From Streptomyces hygroscopicus (GTDB lineage Bacteria; Actinomycetota; Actinomycetes; Streptomycetales; Streptomycetaceae), in NCBI GenBank assembly GCA_002021875.1, contig CP018627.1, forward strand, positions 11,842,001 to 11,906,000: 64,000 nt of DNA. Reading direction: 5' to 3'. Below are positions 8,605 through 17,904 of this stretch, piece by piece. A program made the translations under genes and the position numbers. Positions within the stretch are counted from its first letter, which is position 1. Each line of letters begins with the position of its first letter. Below the pieces are notes generated by a model. That model did no database searches. It was not told where the DNA came from and worked only from the letters and a program-made list of their open reading frames with translations.

Positions 8605-11475
8605 ATGACCCCCTCCACCCCGACCGTCCCCGCGCCGCCTGCCCCGGAAGGGCACGCCCGCCTGGCCGAGCTGCTGGCCGCGTGCGTCAGCGACCCGTCC
8701 AGGGTGACGACCGATGTGCCGCGCAGGGTCGCGGCCGCCCACGACGCCTCGCCGTACCTGTTCACGCCGCGGGCCGTCGTGCGCGCCGCGTCCGCGGCCG
8801 AGGTGGGCGCCCTGATGGCCGGGGCCGACGCGGCCGGGCTGCCGCTCACCCTGCGCTCGGGCGGCACCAGCCTGGCGGGGCAGGCGAGCGGTGACGGCAT
8901 CCTCGTGGACGTCCGCGGTCACTGGCGCGGCGCGGAGGTCCTCGACGAGGGTCAGCGCATCCGGCTGCAACCCGGCCTGACGGTGCGCCAGGCCAATGCG
9001 CGGCTCGCCCGGTACGGGCGCCGGCTCGGCCCGGACCCGGCCAGCGAGTCCGCCTGCACCATCGGCGGCCTGGTCGCCAACAACTCCAGCGGCATGAACT
9101 GCGGCACCCAGGACAACGCCTACCGCACCATGGAGTCCCTGCGGTTCGTGCTGCCCTCGGGCACCGTGGTCGACACCGCGGCCCCCGACGCCGATGAGGC
9201 ACTGCGCGCCCGCGAGCCCGAACTGCACGCGGGACTCCTGCGGTTGCGCGACCGCATCCGCGCCTCCGCCGCCTCCCGTGCTGTCATCGAGCGGCTGTTC
9301 TCGATGAAGAACACCATGGGCTACGGGCTCAACTCGTTCTTGGACCACAGCGATCCGGCCGACATCCTCGCCCACCTCATGATCGGCAGCGAGGGCACCC
9401 TCGCCTTCGTGGCGGAGGCGGTCTTCCGCACCGTCCCCCTGCTGCCGCACACCGCCACCGGCCTGCTGATACTGCCCGGCCTCGCCGAGGCCACCGACGC
9501 CCTGCCGGCGCTGCTGGCCGTCGGCGCCCGCACCGCCGAACTCCTCGACGCCGCGTCACTGCGTGTGGCGCAGCAGTCCCCGAATCCGGTCGGCGAACTG
9601 CAGGGCTTGCGCGTGGAGCGGCACGCGGCCCTGCTGGTCGAGTTCGCCGAGGGCGTCGCCGAATCGCTGGAGGAGACAGTGGCGGCCGCGCGGCCGGTCC
9701 TGGAGCGCCTGCCTGCCGTCACCGGTACCTCGCTCGTCCGCGACCCGCGCGTCAGGGCCCGGCTCTGGCACCTGCGCAAGGGCCTGTACACCGCGGTCGC
9801 GGGTGCGCGCCGTCCCGGAACCACAGCGCTCCTGGAGGACATAGCGGTACCGATGGAACGGCTCACCCGCACCTGTGAGGGACTTATCGGACTCTTCGAC
9901 CGGCACGGCTACCAGGACGCAGTGACCTTCGGCCACGCCCGCGACGGCAACCTCCACTTCATGCTCACCCAGGATTTCGACTCCGCCCGGGAGATCGAGC
10001 GCTACGCCCGGTTCACCGACGACATGGTCGACCTCGTCCTGGACGCCGGGGGCACGCTGAAGGCCGAGCACGGCACCGGCCGCGCCATGGCCCCCTTCGT
10101 CCGCCGCCAGTACGGCGACGACCTGTACGACATCATGCGGGAGCTCAAGCGGCTGTGCGACCCGCGCGGCGTGCTCAACCCGGGCGTGATCCTGGAGGAC
10201 GATCCTGTCGCCCACCTGCGCAACCTCAAGAGCGTCCCGCAGGTCGATCCGGCACTCGACGCCTGCGTCGAGTGCGGCTACTGCGAGCCCGTCTGCCCCA
10301 CCGCGGACACCACCACGACACCCCGTCAGCGCATCGTCCTCCAGCGGGAGATCGCTCTGGCCACGGCGGCCGGCGACGAGGAACGCCGCCGCGCCCTGGA
10401 GACCGACTACACCTACGCGGCTGTCGACAGCTGCGCCGCCGACAGCCTCTGCGTCACCGCCTGCCCGGTCGCCATCGACACCGGCGCGGTCATGAAAGAC
10501 CTGCGCGCCGAACGCCACGGCGCCGTCGCACAACGCGCCGGGAACGCCGCCGCCCGGCACTGGGCGACCGCGGTCAACGGCGTGCGCGCCGCGCTGAACG
10601 CCGCCCACGCTCTCCCCGCCCCCGCACTGCGCGCCGCCACCGGTGCGGCCCGCCGGCTCGGGGCGGGGGAGCTGGTCCCCGCCTGGGCCGACGACATCCC
10701 CCGCGGTGGCCCGGCCCGTCCCGCTCCCCGGCGCCCGGCCGAGCCACGTGCGGTGTTCTTCGCCGCCTGCATCGGCAGCGTCTTCGCTCCCGAAGCGGCT
10801 CCCGGCGGGGCGGCGGGCTCGGCGGCCGCCTTCCTGCGGTTGTGCGAACGAGCGGGCGTTCCCGTCACCGTGCCCGGCGAGCTGGCCGGACTGTGCTGCG
10901 GCACTCCCTGGCAGTCCAAGGGCTACACCGCCGGTTACCGGACCATGGCCTCCCGCACCCTGGAGGCGCTGTGGGAGGCGAGCGGCCACGGCAGGCTCCC
11001 CGTGGTCTGCGACGCTTCCTCCTGCACCCACGGCCTGGAGCAACTGCCCGACGCGCTCCCGGAGTCCGGCCGTGCCCGTTTCGCCTCGCTGGAGTTCGTC
11101 GACAGCGTCGTCTTCACCGCCGATCACCTGCTCCCCGCCCTGCCCGAACCTCGCCGCCTGCGCACCCTCGCCCTGCACCCCACCTGCTCCACCGTGCACC
11201 TGGGCATCGAGAGCGCCTTGCGCACCCTCGCGGCGGCCGTCGGCGACGAGGTCACCGTCCCCGACAACTGGGGCTGCTGTGCCTTCGCCGGGGACCGCGG
11301 TCTGCTCCACCCGGAGGTCACGGCGGCCGCCACCGCGGCCCAGGCCGCCGAGATCACCGCCGGAACATACGACGCGTACGCCTCCTGCAACCGCACCTGT
11401 GAGATGGGCATGACCCGTGCCACAGGTCGCCCCTACCGGCATGTGCTGGAACTCCTCAACGAAGCCACCGCCTGA
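8605..11475 (+). CDS. FAD- and Fe-S-binding dehydrogenase, D-lactate dehydrogenase/glycolate-oxidase type
   Basis: 956 residues, a fusion equivalent to GlcD plus GlcF. The N-terminal FAD-binding (PCMH) domain contains LTLRSGGTSLAGQASGDGI, ASESACTIGGLVANNSSGMN and GSEGTLAFVAEA; the FAD-oxidase C domain includes GHARDGNLHFMLTQDF and AEHGTGRAMAPF. A ferredoxin-like part follows with CVECGYCEPVCPTA and CAADSLCVTACPVAI (two 4Fe-4S sites), and the end has the CCG repeats LCCGTPWQSKGY and GCCAFAGDRG. Such enzymes oxidise D-lactate or related 2-hydroxyacids at the membrane with quinone-level acceptors. It is 24 bases after anmK. Since MurQ releases D-lactate, oxidation of that by-product to pyruvate is the likely job; glycolate or D-2-hydroxyglutarate are alternatives. 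Confidence 0.85.
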   Translation: MTPSTPTVPAPPAPEGHARLAELLAACVSDPSRVTTDVPRRVAAAHDASPYLFTPRAVVRAASAAEVGALMAGADAAGLPLTLRSGGTSLAGQASGDGILVDVRGHWRGAEVLDEGQRIRLQPGLTVRQANARLARYGRRLGPDPASESACTIGGLVANNSSGMNCGTQDNAYRTMESLRFVLPSGTVVDTAAPDADEALRAREPELHAGLLRLRDRIRASAASRAVIERLFSMKNTMGYGLNSFLDHSDPADILAHLMIGSEGTLAFVAEAVFRTVPLLPHTATGLLILPGLAEATDALPALLAVGARTAELLDAASLRVAQQSPNPVGELQGLRVERHAALLVEFAEGVAESLEETVAAARPVLERLPAVTGTSLVRDPRVRARLWHLRKGLYTAVAGARRPGTTALLEDIAVPMERLTRTCEGLIGLFDRHGYQDAVTFGHARDGNLHFMLTQDFDSAREIERYARFTDDMVDLVLDAGGTLKAEHGTGRAMAPFVRRQYGDDLYDIMRELKRLCDPRGVLNPGVILEDDPVAHLRNLKSVPQVDPALDACVECGYCEPVCPTADTTTTPRQRIVLQREIALATAAGDEERRRALETDYTYAAVDSCAADSLCVTACPVAIDTGAVMKDLRAERHGAVAQRAGNAAARHWATAVNGVRAALNAAHALPAPALRAATGAARRLGAGELVPAWADDIPRGGPARPAPRRPAEPRAVFFAACIGSVFAPEAAPGGAAGSAAAFLRLCERAGVPVTVPGELAGLCCGTPWQSKGYTAGYRTMASRTLEALWEASGHGRLPVVCDASSCTHGLEQLPDALPESGRARFASLEFVDSVVFTADHLLPALPEPRRLRTLALHPTCSTVHLGIESALRTLAAAVGDEVTVPDNWGCCAFAGDRGLLHPEVTAAATAAQAAEITAGTYDAYASCNRTCEMGMTRATGRPYRHVLELLNEATA

Positions 11476-11494
11476 TCCCCATGGAGGTCACACC

Positions 11495-12751
11495 ATGAAC
11501 CTGTCCCGACGGAATCTGCTGGCCGCCGGCTCCGCCGCGGGGGCCCTGACGGTCACGGGCGCGGCCGCCGCCGCACCGGCCGCCGCGGCTCGGGGCAACG
11601 GCCACCGGCTGTGCACCGGCTTCGAACGCCTGGCCGAGGACGGATACGCACTGCTCCACGGCCAACGCGTCGGCATCGTCACCAACCCGACGGGCGTGAC
11701 CCGCGACGTACGCCACATCGTCGACGTGATGCACGCGGACGACCGCGTGAACCTGGTCGCCGTCTTCGGACCCGAGCACGGTTTCCGCGGAACCGCGCAG
11801 GCGGGCGGATCGGAGGGCCGCTACGACGACCCGGCGACGGGCCTGCCGGTGTACGACACCTATCTCAAAAACGGCGGGCCGCTGGCCGACATCTTCACCG
11901 CCTCCGGTGTCGACACCGTGGTGTTCGACATCCAGGACGTGGGCGCGCGCTTCTACACGTACATCTGGACGCTCTACGACTGCATGGAGGCCGCACAGCT
12001 CGCGGGCAAGCGCGTCGTGGTCCTGGACCGGCCCAACCCGATGACGGGACGCGGCGCGCTCGGCCCCGTGCTGCACAAGGAGTTCGCGTCTTTCGTCGGC
12101 CGCCAGCCCATCGCCCAGGCGCACGGCATGACGGTCGCGGAGCTGGCACGGCTGTTCAACGGCGAGTTCCTGCGGACCCCGGTGCACCTGGAGACGGTGC
12201 CCATGACCGGATGGCGGCGCTCGGATTTCTACGACGTCTCCGGTCTGCCCTGGGTGCCCCCCAGCCCGAACATGCCGACACCCGACACCGCCCTCGTCTA
12301 CTCCGGGACGTGCCTCTTCGAGGGCACCAACATGTCGGAGGGGCGCGGCACGGCCCGTCCCTTCGAACTGCTCGGGGCCGAGGGCATCGACGCCCGGTGG
12401 GCCGAGGCCGCGAACGCCCTCGACCTGCCGGGGGTGGAGTTCCGCGAGGCGTACTTCGCCCCCACCTTCTCGAAGTTCCAGGGAACAACGGTGGGTGGCG
12501 TGCAGATCCACGTCCGCGACCGCGACGTCTACGACCCCGTGCACACGGGAGTGGCGCTCCTGGTGACCGCGAAGCGTGTGTGGAGCGACTTCGCCTGGCG
12601 GCCCGACTACAGCATCGACCGGCTGACGGGCAGCACGCGGGTCCGCACGATGATCGACGCGGGCGCCGAGGCGGACGAGGTGGCGGCGGCCTGGGGGAGT
12701 GAGCTGGCGGCATTCCGCGGCATTCGCCGCCACTACCTCCACTACCGCTGA
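11495..12751 (+). CDS. namZ: DUF1343 protein, NamZ-like exo-beta-N-acetylmuramidase, Tat-secreted
   Basis: 418 residues from ATG 11495 (AGGTC upstream); the frame opens earlier but the twin-arginine signal MNLSRRNLLAAGSAAGALTV begins here. The mature part shows the DUF1343/YbbC blocks GQRVGIVTNPTGVTRD, LVAVFGPEHGFRGTAQAG, VVFDIQDVGARFYTYIWTL, VVVLDRPNPM and LVYSGTCLFEGTNMSEGRG. Bacillus subtilis NamZ of this family removes MurNAc from the non-reducing ends of peptidoglycan chains. It is the last gene of the plus-strand salvage operon, 19 bases after the dehydrogenase gene, and would supply extracellular MurNAc for the symporter. The sequence downstream has a weak GC hairpin (GCCCGG/CCGGGC near 12754-12777). 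Confidence 0.88.
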   Translation: MNLSRRNLLAAGSAAGALTVTGAAAAAPAAAARGNGHRLCTGFERLAEDGYALLHGQRVGIVTNPTGVTRDVRHIVDVMHADDRVNLVAVFGPEHGFRGTAQAGGSEGRYDDPATGLPVYDTYLKNGGPLADIFTASGVDTVVFDIQDVGARFYTYIWTLYDCMEAAQLAGKRVVVLDRPNPMTGRGALGPVLHKEFASFVGRQPIAQAHGMTVAELARLFNGEFLRTPVHLETVPMTGWRRSDFYDVSGLPWVPPSPNMPTPDTALVYSGTCLFEGTNMSEGRGTARPFELLGAEGIDARWAEAANALDLPGVEFREAYFAPTFSKFQGTTVGGVQIHVRDRDVYDPVHTGVALLVTAKRVWSDFAWRPDYSIDRLTGSTRVRTMIDAGAEADEVAAAWGSELAAFRGIRRHYLHYR

Positions 12752-12808
12752 CGGCCCGGCCGACCCGGCCCCCGGGCTTTGCCGTGGACAAGGTCCGGGC
12801 CGACGGCG

Positions 12809-13320
12809 TCACCCGTCGGATGACCAGGCGCTCAGGAAATCGTCGATCAGAGGGCTGGCCTCGGCCGGGCGGGTTGCCAGGACGACGCGGACCGGGTCGA
12901 TGCCCTCGATGGGCACGGTGGTCAGGCCGGGGCGCAGTTGGGGCCGCCGGTCGCCGGCGGCCAGAATCAACACCGTCCGCTCCTCGGCCACAAGGTCGAG
13001 CTTGTCCTCGAACGACTCGTAGTCGATCGGCGCGCTGGGAGCCGGAACGCCGTCCGGGCGCGGCTCCAGGCGGGCGAAATCGCTCCATTGCGGGATCGCG
13101 CTCGGGCATTGCGGCAAAGCATCTTCGCTGAGGTCGTCGACGGTCACCGACTCCTTTCCGGCCAGGCGGTGGTCGGTGGAGACGACCAGCACCCGTGGCT
13201 CGGTCCACAGATCGATGAGGCGCAAGCGGTCGGTGGGGAAGGGCAGTGGGGCGCGGGCGACCAGGGCGTCCACGCGGCGGTCGGTGAGGGCCTGCTGAGC
13301 GCGCCCGGCTTCGCCCGGAT
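12809..13320 (-). pseudogene. LysR-family regulator, effector-domain remnant
   Basis: The frame reads ALTDRRVDALVARAPLPF, LRLIDLWTEPRVLVVSTDHR and VVLATRPAEASPLIDDFLS. This is the typical second half of a LysR effector-binding domain (hydrophobic strand, LVVSTDHRLA, terminal helix). There is no DNA-binding helix-turn-helix: at about 13320 the similarity stops and sequence belonging to a plus-strand beta-lactamase-like gene begins. The gene has therefore lost its 5' half in a deletion. It lies 57 bases downstream of namZ, convergent with it. Confidence 0.72.
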
Positions 13321-13321
13321 G

Positions 13322-13600
13322 ACCGCCTGCCATACGGAGGGCCTCCCGCTGCGCCGCTGCCTCGGCTGGCAGGGGCTTGACGCGGTGGGGTCGCCGGTCG
13401 GCAGGGCGATGGGTCCGTCCTCGTACGGCCACACGGGCTTCACGGGGACCAGCCTGTGGGTGGAGCCGGCAGTGCGACGGGGCGGGGGCGGGAGGCCGCT
13501 ACTACGTCCTGCTCACCAGCCGCGTCCACCCCAGCCGTGATCCCCGCGGCTTCCCGGCGGTCCGCCGCGCGTTCCATCACCACGCGGCGGCCGTCGTTCA
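13322..13600 (+). pseudogene. Serine hydrolase (beta-lactamase/AmpC-like), C-terminal remnant
   Basis: Plus-strand translation gives GLPLRRCLGWQGLDA, SSYGHTGFTGTSLWVEP and, after a frameshift near 13490, GRYYVLLTSRVHPSRDPRG. This is the C-terminal end of class-C-like serine hydrolases: GHTGFTG is the KTG-equivalent box and LLTxRVHP the following strand. The catalytic SxxK and YxN parts are absent. The fragment abuts the lysR remnant head to head, so one deletion removed both 5' ends and the shared promoter. Genes of this family are common neighbours of cell-wall recycling genes. Confidence 0.65.
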
Positions 13601-13612
13601 CCGCAGTCCGGC

Positions 13613-15031
13613 TCAGCTTCGGTGCCTGTCGGCCGAGAGGAAGTACTGCCGGCCGGCGAGATGCTGAAAGTGGGCCGTGGTGACATCCGCGGCGTCGCGC
13701 TCGGTGACGATCCGTCGGTCCTTCGGAAGCGCTGGTGCGTTTCCGTGGCCAAGAGGGTCCGCTTCGCTCAGTACCCGTCCGGACATGGTCGGCGGGACCG
13801 GTAGCCCCATGAGCCGGCAGATCGTTGGGGGAATGTCGAGGTGGTCGGCCGGGAACGGGGTTTCATGGGCGGTTCGGAAGCTCGGGCCGTTCAGTACGAG
13901 TGGTATGCGCATGTCGGCGGCTGAGGTGGAGCCGTGGCCACCCGCGAGCCGCGTGCTGTCTCGGAGGCTGTGACCGATGCGCGGATTGCCGAGTCGGTCG
14001 TGGTAGGTGAGCGACACATACGCGAGCAGGCCGTCGGCGGCTGTTCGGGTGGACCACAGGCCGGCCGGCGGAAGGACCCCCGGGACGTCGCCCTCGGCGA
14101 AGACCGGCCCGGACCATCCCGCGGACACGATGGCGTCGAGGATCGCATTGATCTGCGTGGTTCGGAGGCGCCGCCGCGCGTACACCAACAACCCGCCGTT
14201 GTTGTCGACAAGTCGCACGGCATCGGCGAGCGACGGCGGAATCAGTGACTCGATGTCGGCCACGTCGACCGTGTGCGTCGCGTTCGAGAAGCCGTGGTCG
14301 GCCGTCACGATGACATCGGTGTGCGGTGCCTGCTCACGGACCCGGTCGATCAGCCGACGTAGTCGGCGGTCGATCTCGGAGAGAGCAGCGTCCCCGGCCG
14401 GGCCATCGACGCCGTTGTCGTGTTGCACGTCGTCCAGCTCGCCCGACCACAGGACGAGGACATCCGGTGCCAGCTCCGGAATGACGTAGTCGACGATCAG
14501 GTCGGTTGCCCAGTCCAATTCGGGGAACGGGCCGTCCGCGGCCCGGGGGAGACTGTCCGCGAGACGACGCCGGACACTCTCGGGCTGCGCGTAGAAGGCA
14601 TCATGACCGAACGGACGCGCGCCTATCGCGGCCCCGTGCCCGTCGATCGCTCCCGGATTGAGCAGCAGTGTGCAGCCGTTCGAACCCGTTCCGACGGCGA
14701 CGAGCTTGCGCCCGTGGTCGGCGAGGTGTTCACCCAGAGTCGGCACGGGGAGCAGCCGATCACCCCGCAGGGAGCGGAGCAGCTCCAGATGGTCGGGGCG
14801 GCCGGTGTCGATGAGGTGTCCGTCGGCCCAGAGGCGGTTGCCCTGAATTCCGGTGACGCCGGGGGGTGCTCCGCTGGCGAGGGACGCCGCGGCGGGACGA
14901 GTCAGCGACGGTGCGACCGAGCGTGCTTGCCGGTAGGACACGCCGCGGTGTACGAGTTCCGTGAGGAACGGCATCTTCCGCACATCGGTCGCCCGTAGTC
15001 CGTCGATGACCACGAGGAGCGTGCTCACCAT
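13613..15031 (-). CDS. Alkaline-phosphatase-superfamily hydrolase (NPP/phosphonoacetate-hydrolase-like)
   Basis: 472 residues from ATG 15031 (GGAGA eight bases upstream; the upstream in-frame ATG lacks a site). It has the two-metal alkaline-phosphatase fold: first metal Asp in STLLVVIDGLRATDV, nucleophile Thr region SVAPSLTRPAAASLASG, DVLVLWSGELDDVQHDNG, metal Asp-His in VIVTADHGFSNATH, and metal His in GGHGSTSAADMRIPLVL. The superfamily includes nucleotide pyrophosphatases/phosphodiesterases and the C-P-cleaving phosphonoacetate hydrolase PhnA; motif inspection does not separate them. No signal peptide is seen, so it is cytoplasmic. It is the last gene of an operon with an amino-acid-type importer and an aminotransferase, 85 bases after the binding-protein gene, which favours an organophosphorus substrate made from an imported amino compound. 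Confidence 0.75.
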   Translation of the reverse strand: MVSTLLVVIDGLRATDVRKMPFLTELVHRGVSYRQARSVAPSLTRPAAASLASGAPPGVTGIQGNRLWADGHLIDTGRPDHLELLRSLRGDRLLPVPTLGEHLADHGRKLVAVGTGSNGCTLLLNPGAIDGHGAAIGARPFGHDAFYAQPESVRRRLADSLPRAADGPFPELDWATDLIVDYVIPELAPDVLVLWSGELDDVQHDNGVDGPAGDAALSEIDRRLRRLIDRVREQAPHTDVIVTADHGFSNATHTVDVADIESLIPPSLADAVRLVDNNGGLLVYARRRLRTTQINAILDAIVSAGWSGPVFAEGDVPGVLPPAGLWSTRTAADGLLAYVSLTYHDRLGNPRIGHSLRDSTRLAGGHGSTSAADMRIPLVLNGPSFRTAHETPFPADHLDIPPTICRLMGLPVPPTMSGRVLSEADPLGHGNAPALPKDRRIVTERDAADVTTAHFQHLAGRQYFLSADRHRS

Positions 15032-15116
15032 TCCGTGTTCTCCGATCGAGGCTCTGTCCATGAGGGCTGACCCGGGCCGGGATGGCGTCCGGGTCCGACG
15101 ATCCGTGTTCGGGCGC

Positions 15117-16088
15117 TCACTTGCCCTCGATCGGCAGGCCGGGCGGGTTGAGCCGCGAGGTGCTCACCCCGTCGCTGGTGAGACCCCAGCGCGCCAGGAT
15201 CTTCCCGTAGGTGCCCTTCTTGATCAGGTAGTTGATCGCGTCGTTGAGCGGCTTGCCGAGGCCGTTGTCCTTCTTGGTGGTCGCGGCGATCAGGCCCTGC
15301 AGGTGCTCCCCGGCGCCGATGATGGCGCCGATGACCTGGGTCTGGCCGGAGGTCTCGGCGTGGTACTGGGCCTCGGGGTTGGGATGGAGATAGGCGTCGA
15401 TCTGGCCGGACTGGAGGGCCAGGTAGCAGGCCGATTCATCCTGGTAGTACTTCACGTTGACGGGCTTGCGGCCCGCCTTGACGTTCTGGGCGCTCCAGTC
15501 CAGCAGGACCTTCTCCTCACTGGTCCCGGTGGGCACGGCGATGGTCCTGCCCGCCACGTCCTTGGGGCCGGTGACACGCCACGTCGTGCCCTTCTTGGCC
15601 TCGAATGCCTGCGCGTCCTTGCGGTAGGTGGCCATGTCGTACTTCTGCTTGCGCAGTTCGGTGACGGTGATGTTGGAGACGCCGACGTCGTACTTGCCGC
15701 TGTCCAGACCGACGAAGATCTGTTCGAAGGAGACCGGGTTGTAGTGCACCTTGAGGCCGAACACCGAGGCGATCGCGTACGCCATGTCCGTTTCCACGCC
15801 GATGAGGGTCTTGTTGTCCGTGGCGAAGAAGGTGAGCGGTGCGGTGCTCCCCTTGGAGTTGCCGATTTCGAGGGTGCCCCGGGACCGGACGGCCGCGGGC
15901 ACTTCGGCGGCGATGGAGGCGACCTTGGGTGCCGAGTAGCGGTTCTGGTCGGGGCTGGTGTTGAAGCGCTTCTTGGACGCCGGTCCGGATGCGTCCTTGG
16001 TGGGGCCACCGCAGGCGCTCAGGGTGAGCGCGGTGGCGATGGCCAGGGTGGTGAACGCGGTGAGCTTGGGGCGGATAAGTATGGACAT
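15117..16088 (-). CDS. Amino-acid-type ABC transporter substrate-binding lipoprotein
   Basis: 323 residues with a lipoprotein signal (TALTLSACGG; lipidated Cys at about residue 26) and a family-3 solute-binding fold. Blocks are RGTLEIGNSKGSTAPLTFFA, DNKTLIGVETDMAYAIASVF, VGLDSGKYDVGVSNITVTEL, TIAVPTGTSEEKVLLDW and YYQDESACYLALQSGQIDAY, which are the ligand-pocket and hinge segments of polar-amino-acid binding proteins. It is anchored on the outer face of the membrane. It follows the ATPase gene at 29 bases in the same operon. Ligand cannot be read off; neighbours suggest an amino compound carrying phosphorus. Confidence 0.88.
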   Translation of the reverse strand: MSILIRPKLTAFTTLAIATALTLSACGGPTKDASGPASKKRFNTSPDQNRYSAPKVASIAAEVPAAVRSRGTLEIGNSKGSTAPLTFFATDNKTLIGVETDMAYAIASVFGLKVHYNPVSFEQIFVGLDSGKYDVGVSNITVTELRKQKYDMATYRKDAQAFEAKKGTTWRVTGPKDVAGRTIAVPTGTSEEKVLLDWSAQNVKAGRKPVNVKYYQDESACYLALQSGQIDAYLHPNPEAQYHAETSGQTQVIGAIIGAGEHLQGLIAATTKKDNGLGKPLNDAINYLIKKGTYGKILARWGLTSDGVSTSRLNPPGLPIEGK

Positions 16089-16117
16089 GGTGGTCTTGCC
16101 TTTCGGAAGAAGTGGGG

Positions 16118-16936
16118 TCAGAGGACCTTCGAGAGGAAGGCGCGGGTGCGCTCGTGCCGGGGGGAGTCGAGCACGTCGGACGGTGTCCCCTGCTCGACGA
16201 TCCGGCCGTCGTCCATGAAGACCACGGTGTCGGCGACCTCACGGGCGAAGCCGATCTCATGGGTGACGACGATCATGGTGGTGCCGGCACGTGCCAGATC
16301 CTTGATCACGTCCAGCACCTCGCCGACCAGTTCCGGGTCGAGGGCGGAGGTGGGCTCGTCGAAGAGCAGCACCTTGGGTTCCAGGGCGAGCGCGCGAGCG
16401 ATGGCGATGCGCTGCTGCTGGCCGCCGGACAGATGCCCGGGGTAGGCGGTCGCCTTGTCGCGCAGGCCGACGCGCTCCAGCAGCCGCTCGGCGCGTTCCT
16501 GGGCCCGGGCACGCGGCACCCCCAGGGCGGAGACGGGTGCCTCGACCAGGTTGTCCAGCACCGTGAGATGCGGGAAGAGATTGAAGTTCTGAAAGACGAA
16601 GCCGATGTGGGTGCGCTGACGCAGCACCTCGCGCTCGCGCAGCTCGTGCAGCCTGGCGCCGGCCCGCCGGTAGCCGATCAGCTCGCCGTCGATGGTGACG
16701 GTGCCGCGCTTGACCTTCTCCAGGTGGTTGATGCAGCGCAGCAGGGTGGACTTGCCGGATCCGGATGGGCCCAGCACAACGGTCACCTCGCCGACGCGGA
16801 CCTGGAGATCGACGCCCTTGAGCACCTCGACCAGGCCGTAGTTCTTATGGACGCCGCGTATGTCGACGACCACCCGGGCGGGATCGGCCGCGGCCTTGTG
16901 GAGACGGCGGCCGGCGGAAGGCGATGTCGTGGTCAC
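16118..16936 (-). CDS. Polar amino acid ABC transporter ATP-binding protein
   Basis: 272 residues, GlnQ/HisP-type. Walker A is [21 protein letters not shown]-loop [18 protein letters not shown], signature [17 protein letters not shown], Walker [21 protein letters not shown], and H-loop [20 protein letters not shown]. The start at 16936 gives a four-base ATGA overlap with the permease stop at 16933, indicating translational coupling. It energises import by the permease at 16933-17904 with the lipoprotein at 15117. Confidence 0.95.
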   Translation of the reverse strand: MTTTSPSAGRRLHKAAADPARVVVDIRGVHKNYGLVEVLKGVDLQVRVGEVTVVLGPSGSGKSTLLRCINHLEKVKRGTVTIDGELIGYRRAGARLHELREREVLRQRTHIGFVFQNFNLFPHLTVLDNLVEAPVSALGVPRARAQERAERLLERVGLRDKATAYPGHLSGGQQQRIAIARALALEPKVLLFDEPTSALDPELVGEVLDVIKDLARAGTTMIVVTHEIGFAREVADTVVFMDDGRIVEQGTPSDVLDSPRHERTRAFLSKVL

Positions 16937-17904
16937 CGCGGGGTCCCTTCATCCGCGGCAGCCGCGCGGAGGTTGCGGATGGCGAGGCGCGCCCGCTCGA
17001 CAGGGGTCGGCGGCAGCGCTCGCGTCGTGCCCTTGGCGAAGCGCCGCTCGACGTAGTACTGGAAGATCGAGAGGAGGGTGGTCAGCAGGACGTACCAGGC
17101 GGTCGCGACGAGCAGCATGGGCACGATGCGGGAAGTGCGCCCATAGATGACCTGGACGGTGTAGAAGAGCTCCATGATCGCCATCACGGAGACGATCGAG
17201 GTGTTCTTGAACAGCGAGATCATCTGGTTGGCCGCGTTGGGCGCGATGGTCCGCATGGCTTGCGGCAGCACGATGCGCATGAGCTGACGGCGCCTGGGGA
17301 TCCCCAGCGCGGCGGCGGCCTCCAGTTGACCGTGGCTGACGGACAGCACCCCCGCACGGACGATCTCCGAGGCGAAGGCGGCCTCGTTGACCGAGAGCGC
17401 GATGACGGCCGCACTCACCGAGCTGACCAGATTGGTGGTGCTGAAGGAGAAGAACTCCGGCCCGAAGGGCACCCCGATGCTCAGACGCGAGTACAGATAG
17501 GAGATGTTGAACCAGAAGAGCACCTGCACCAGCAGCGGCACGGAGCGCACGACCCAGACGTAGCCGTAGGCGGTCACCCGCAGCAGGGGGTTGGGGGAGA
17601 GCCGCATGAAGGCCAGCACCATGCCGCCCACGAAGCCCGCCAACGCGGCGTAGAAGGTGAGCTCGATGGTCAGCCATACGCCGTGCAGAACGCTGTGGTC
17701 GAAGAAGTACTGCCGGAAGGTCGCCCACTCCAGGCCGGGATTGGTGACCAGGGCATGCACCAACTGCGCCACCAGGACGAGGGCGATGGCCACGGCCACC
17801 CATCGGCCGGGGTGCCGGACGGGGACGATCTTGGGGGGTCTGGACTGCCCGGCACCGCTGCCTGGTGGTGCGAGCGCGGCTTTGCCGTCAGTGGCAGCGG
17901 TCAT
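16933..17904 (-). CDS. Amino acid ABC transporter permease
   Basis: 323 residues, HisM/GlnP family, with about five membrane spans after a 35-residue N-terminal tail. The EAA loop is [25 protein letters not shown], and [17 protein letters not shown] is the typical RGTPLLVQ-equivalent segment. Only one permease gene is present, so a homodimer is likely. ATG 17904 overlaps the TGA of a 36-codon upstream ORF (ATGA), and its own stop overlaps the ATPase start. Both overlaps point to coupled translation in the aminotransferase-importer operon. Confidence 0.93.
   Translation of the reverse strand: MTAATDGKAALAPPGSGAGQSRPPKIVPVRHPGRWVAVAIALVLVAQLVHALVTNPGLEWATFRQYFFDHSVLHGVWLTIELTFYAALAGFVGGMVLAFMRLSPNPLLRVTAYGYVWVVRSVPLLVQVLFWFNISYLYSRLSIGVPFGPEFFSFSTTNLVSSVSAAVIALSVNEAAFASEIVRAGVLSVSHGQLEAAAALGIPRRRQLMRIVLPQAMRTIAPNAANQMISLFKNTSIVSVMAIMELFYTVQVIYGRTSRIVPMLLVATAWYVLLTTLLSIFQYYVERRFAKGTTRALPPTPVERARLAIRNLRAAAADEGTPR

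Noticed and set aside
7147..9450. 767-codon minus-strand frame
   Set aside because: Spans anmK and the start of the dehydrogenase gene on the other strand; both sense genes have clear motifs, this frame has none.
9556..11442. 628-codon minus-strand frame
   Set aside because: Shadow of the FAD/Fe-S dehydrogenase gene.
14961..16445. 494-codon plus-strand frame
   Set aside because: Shadow of the binding-protein and ATPase genes on the minus strand.
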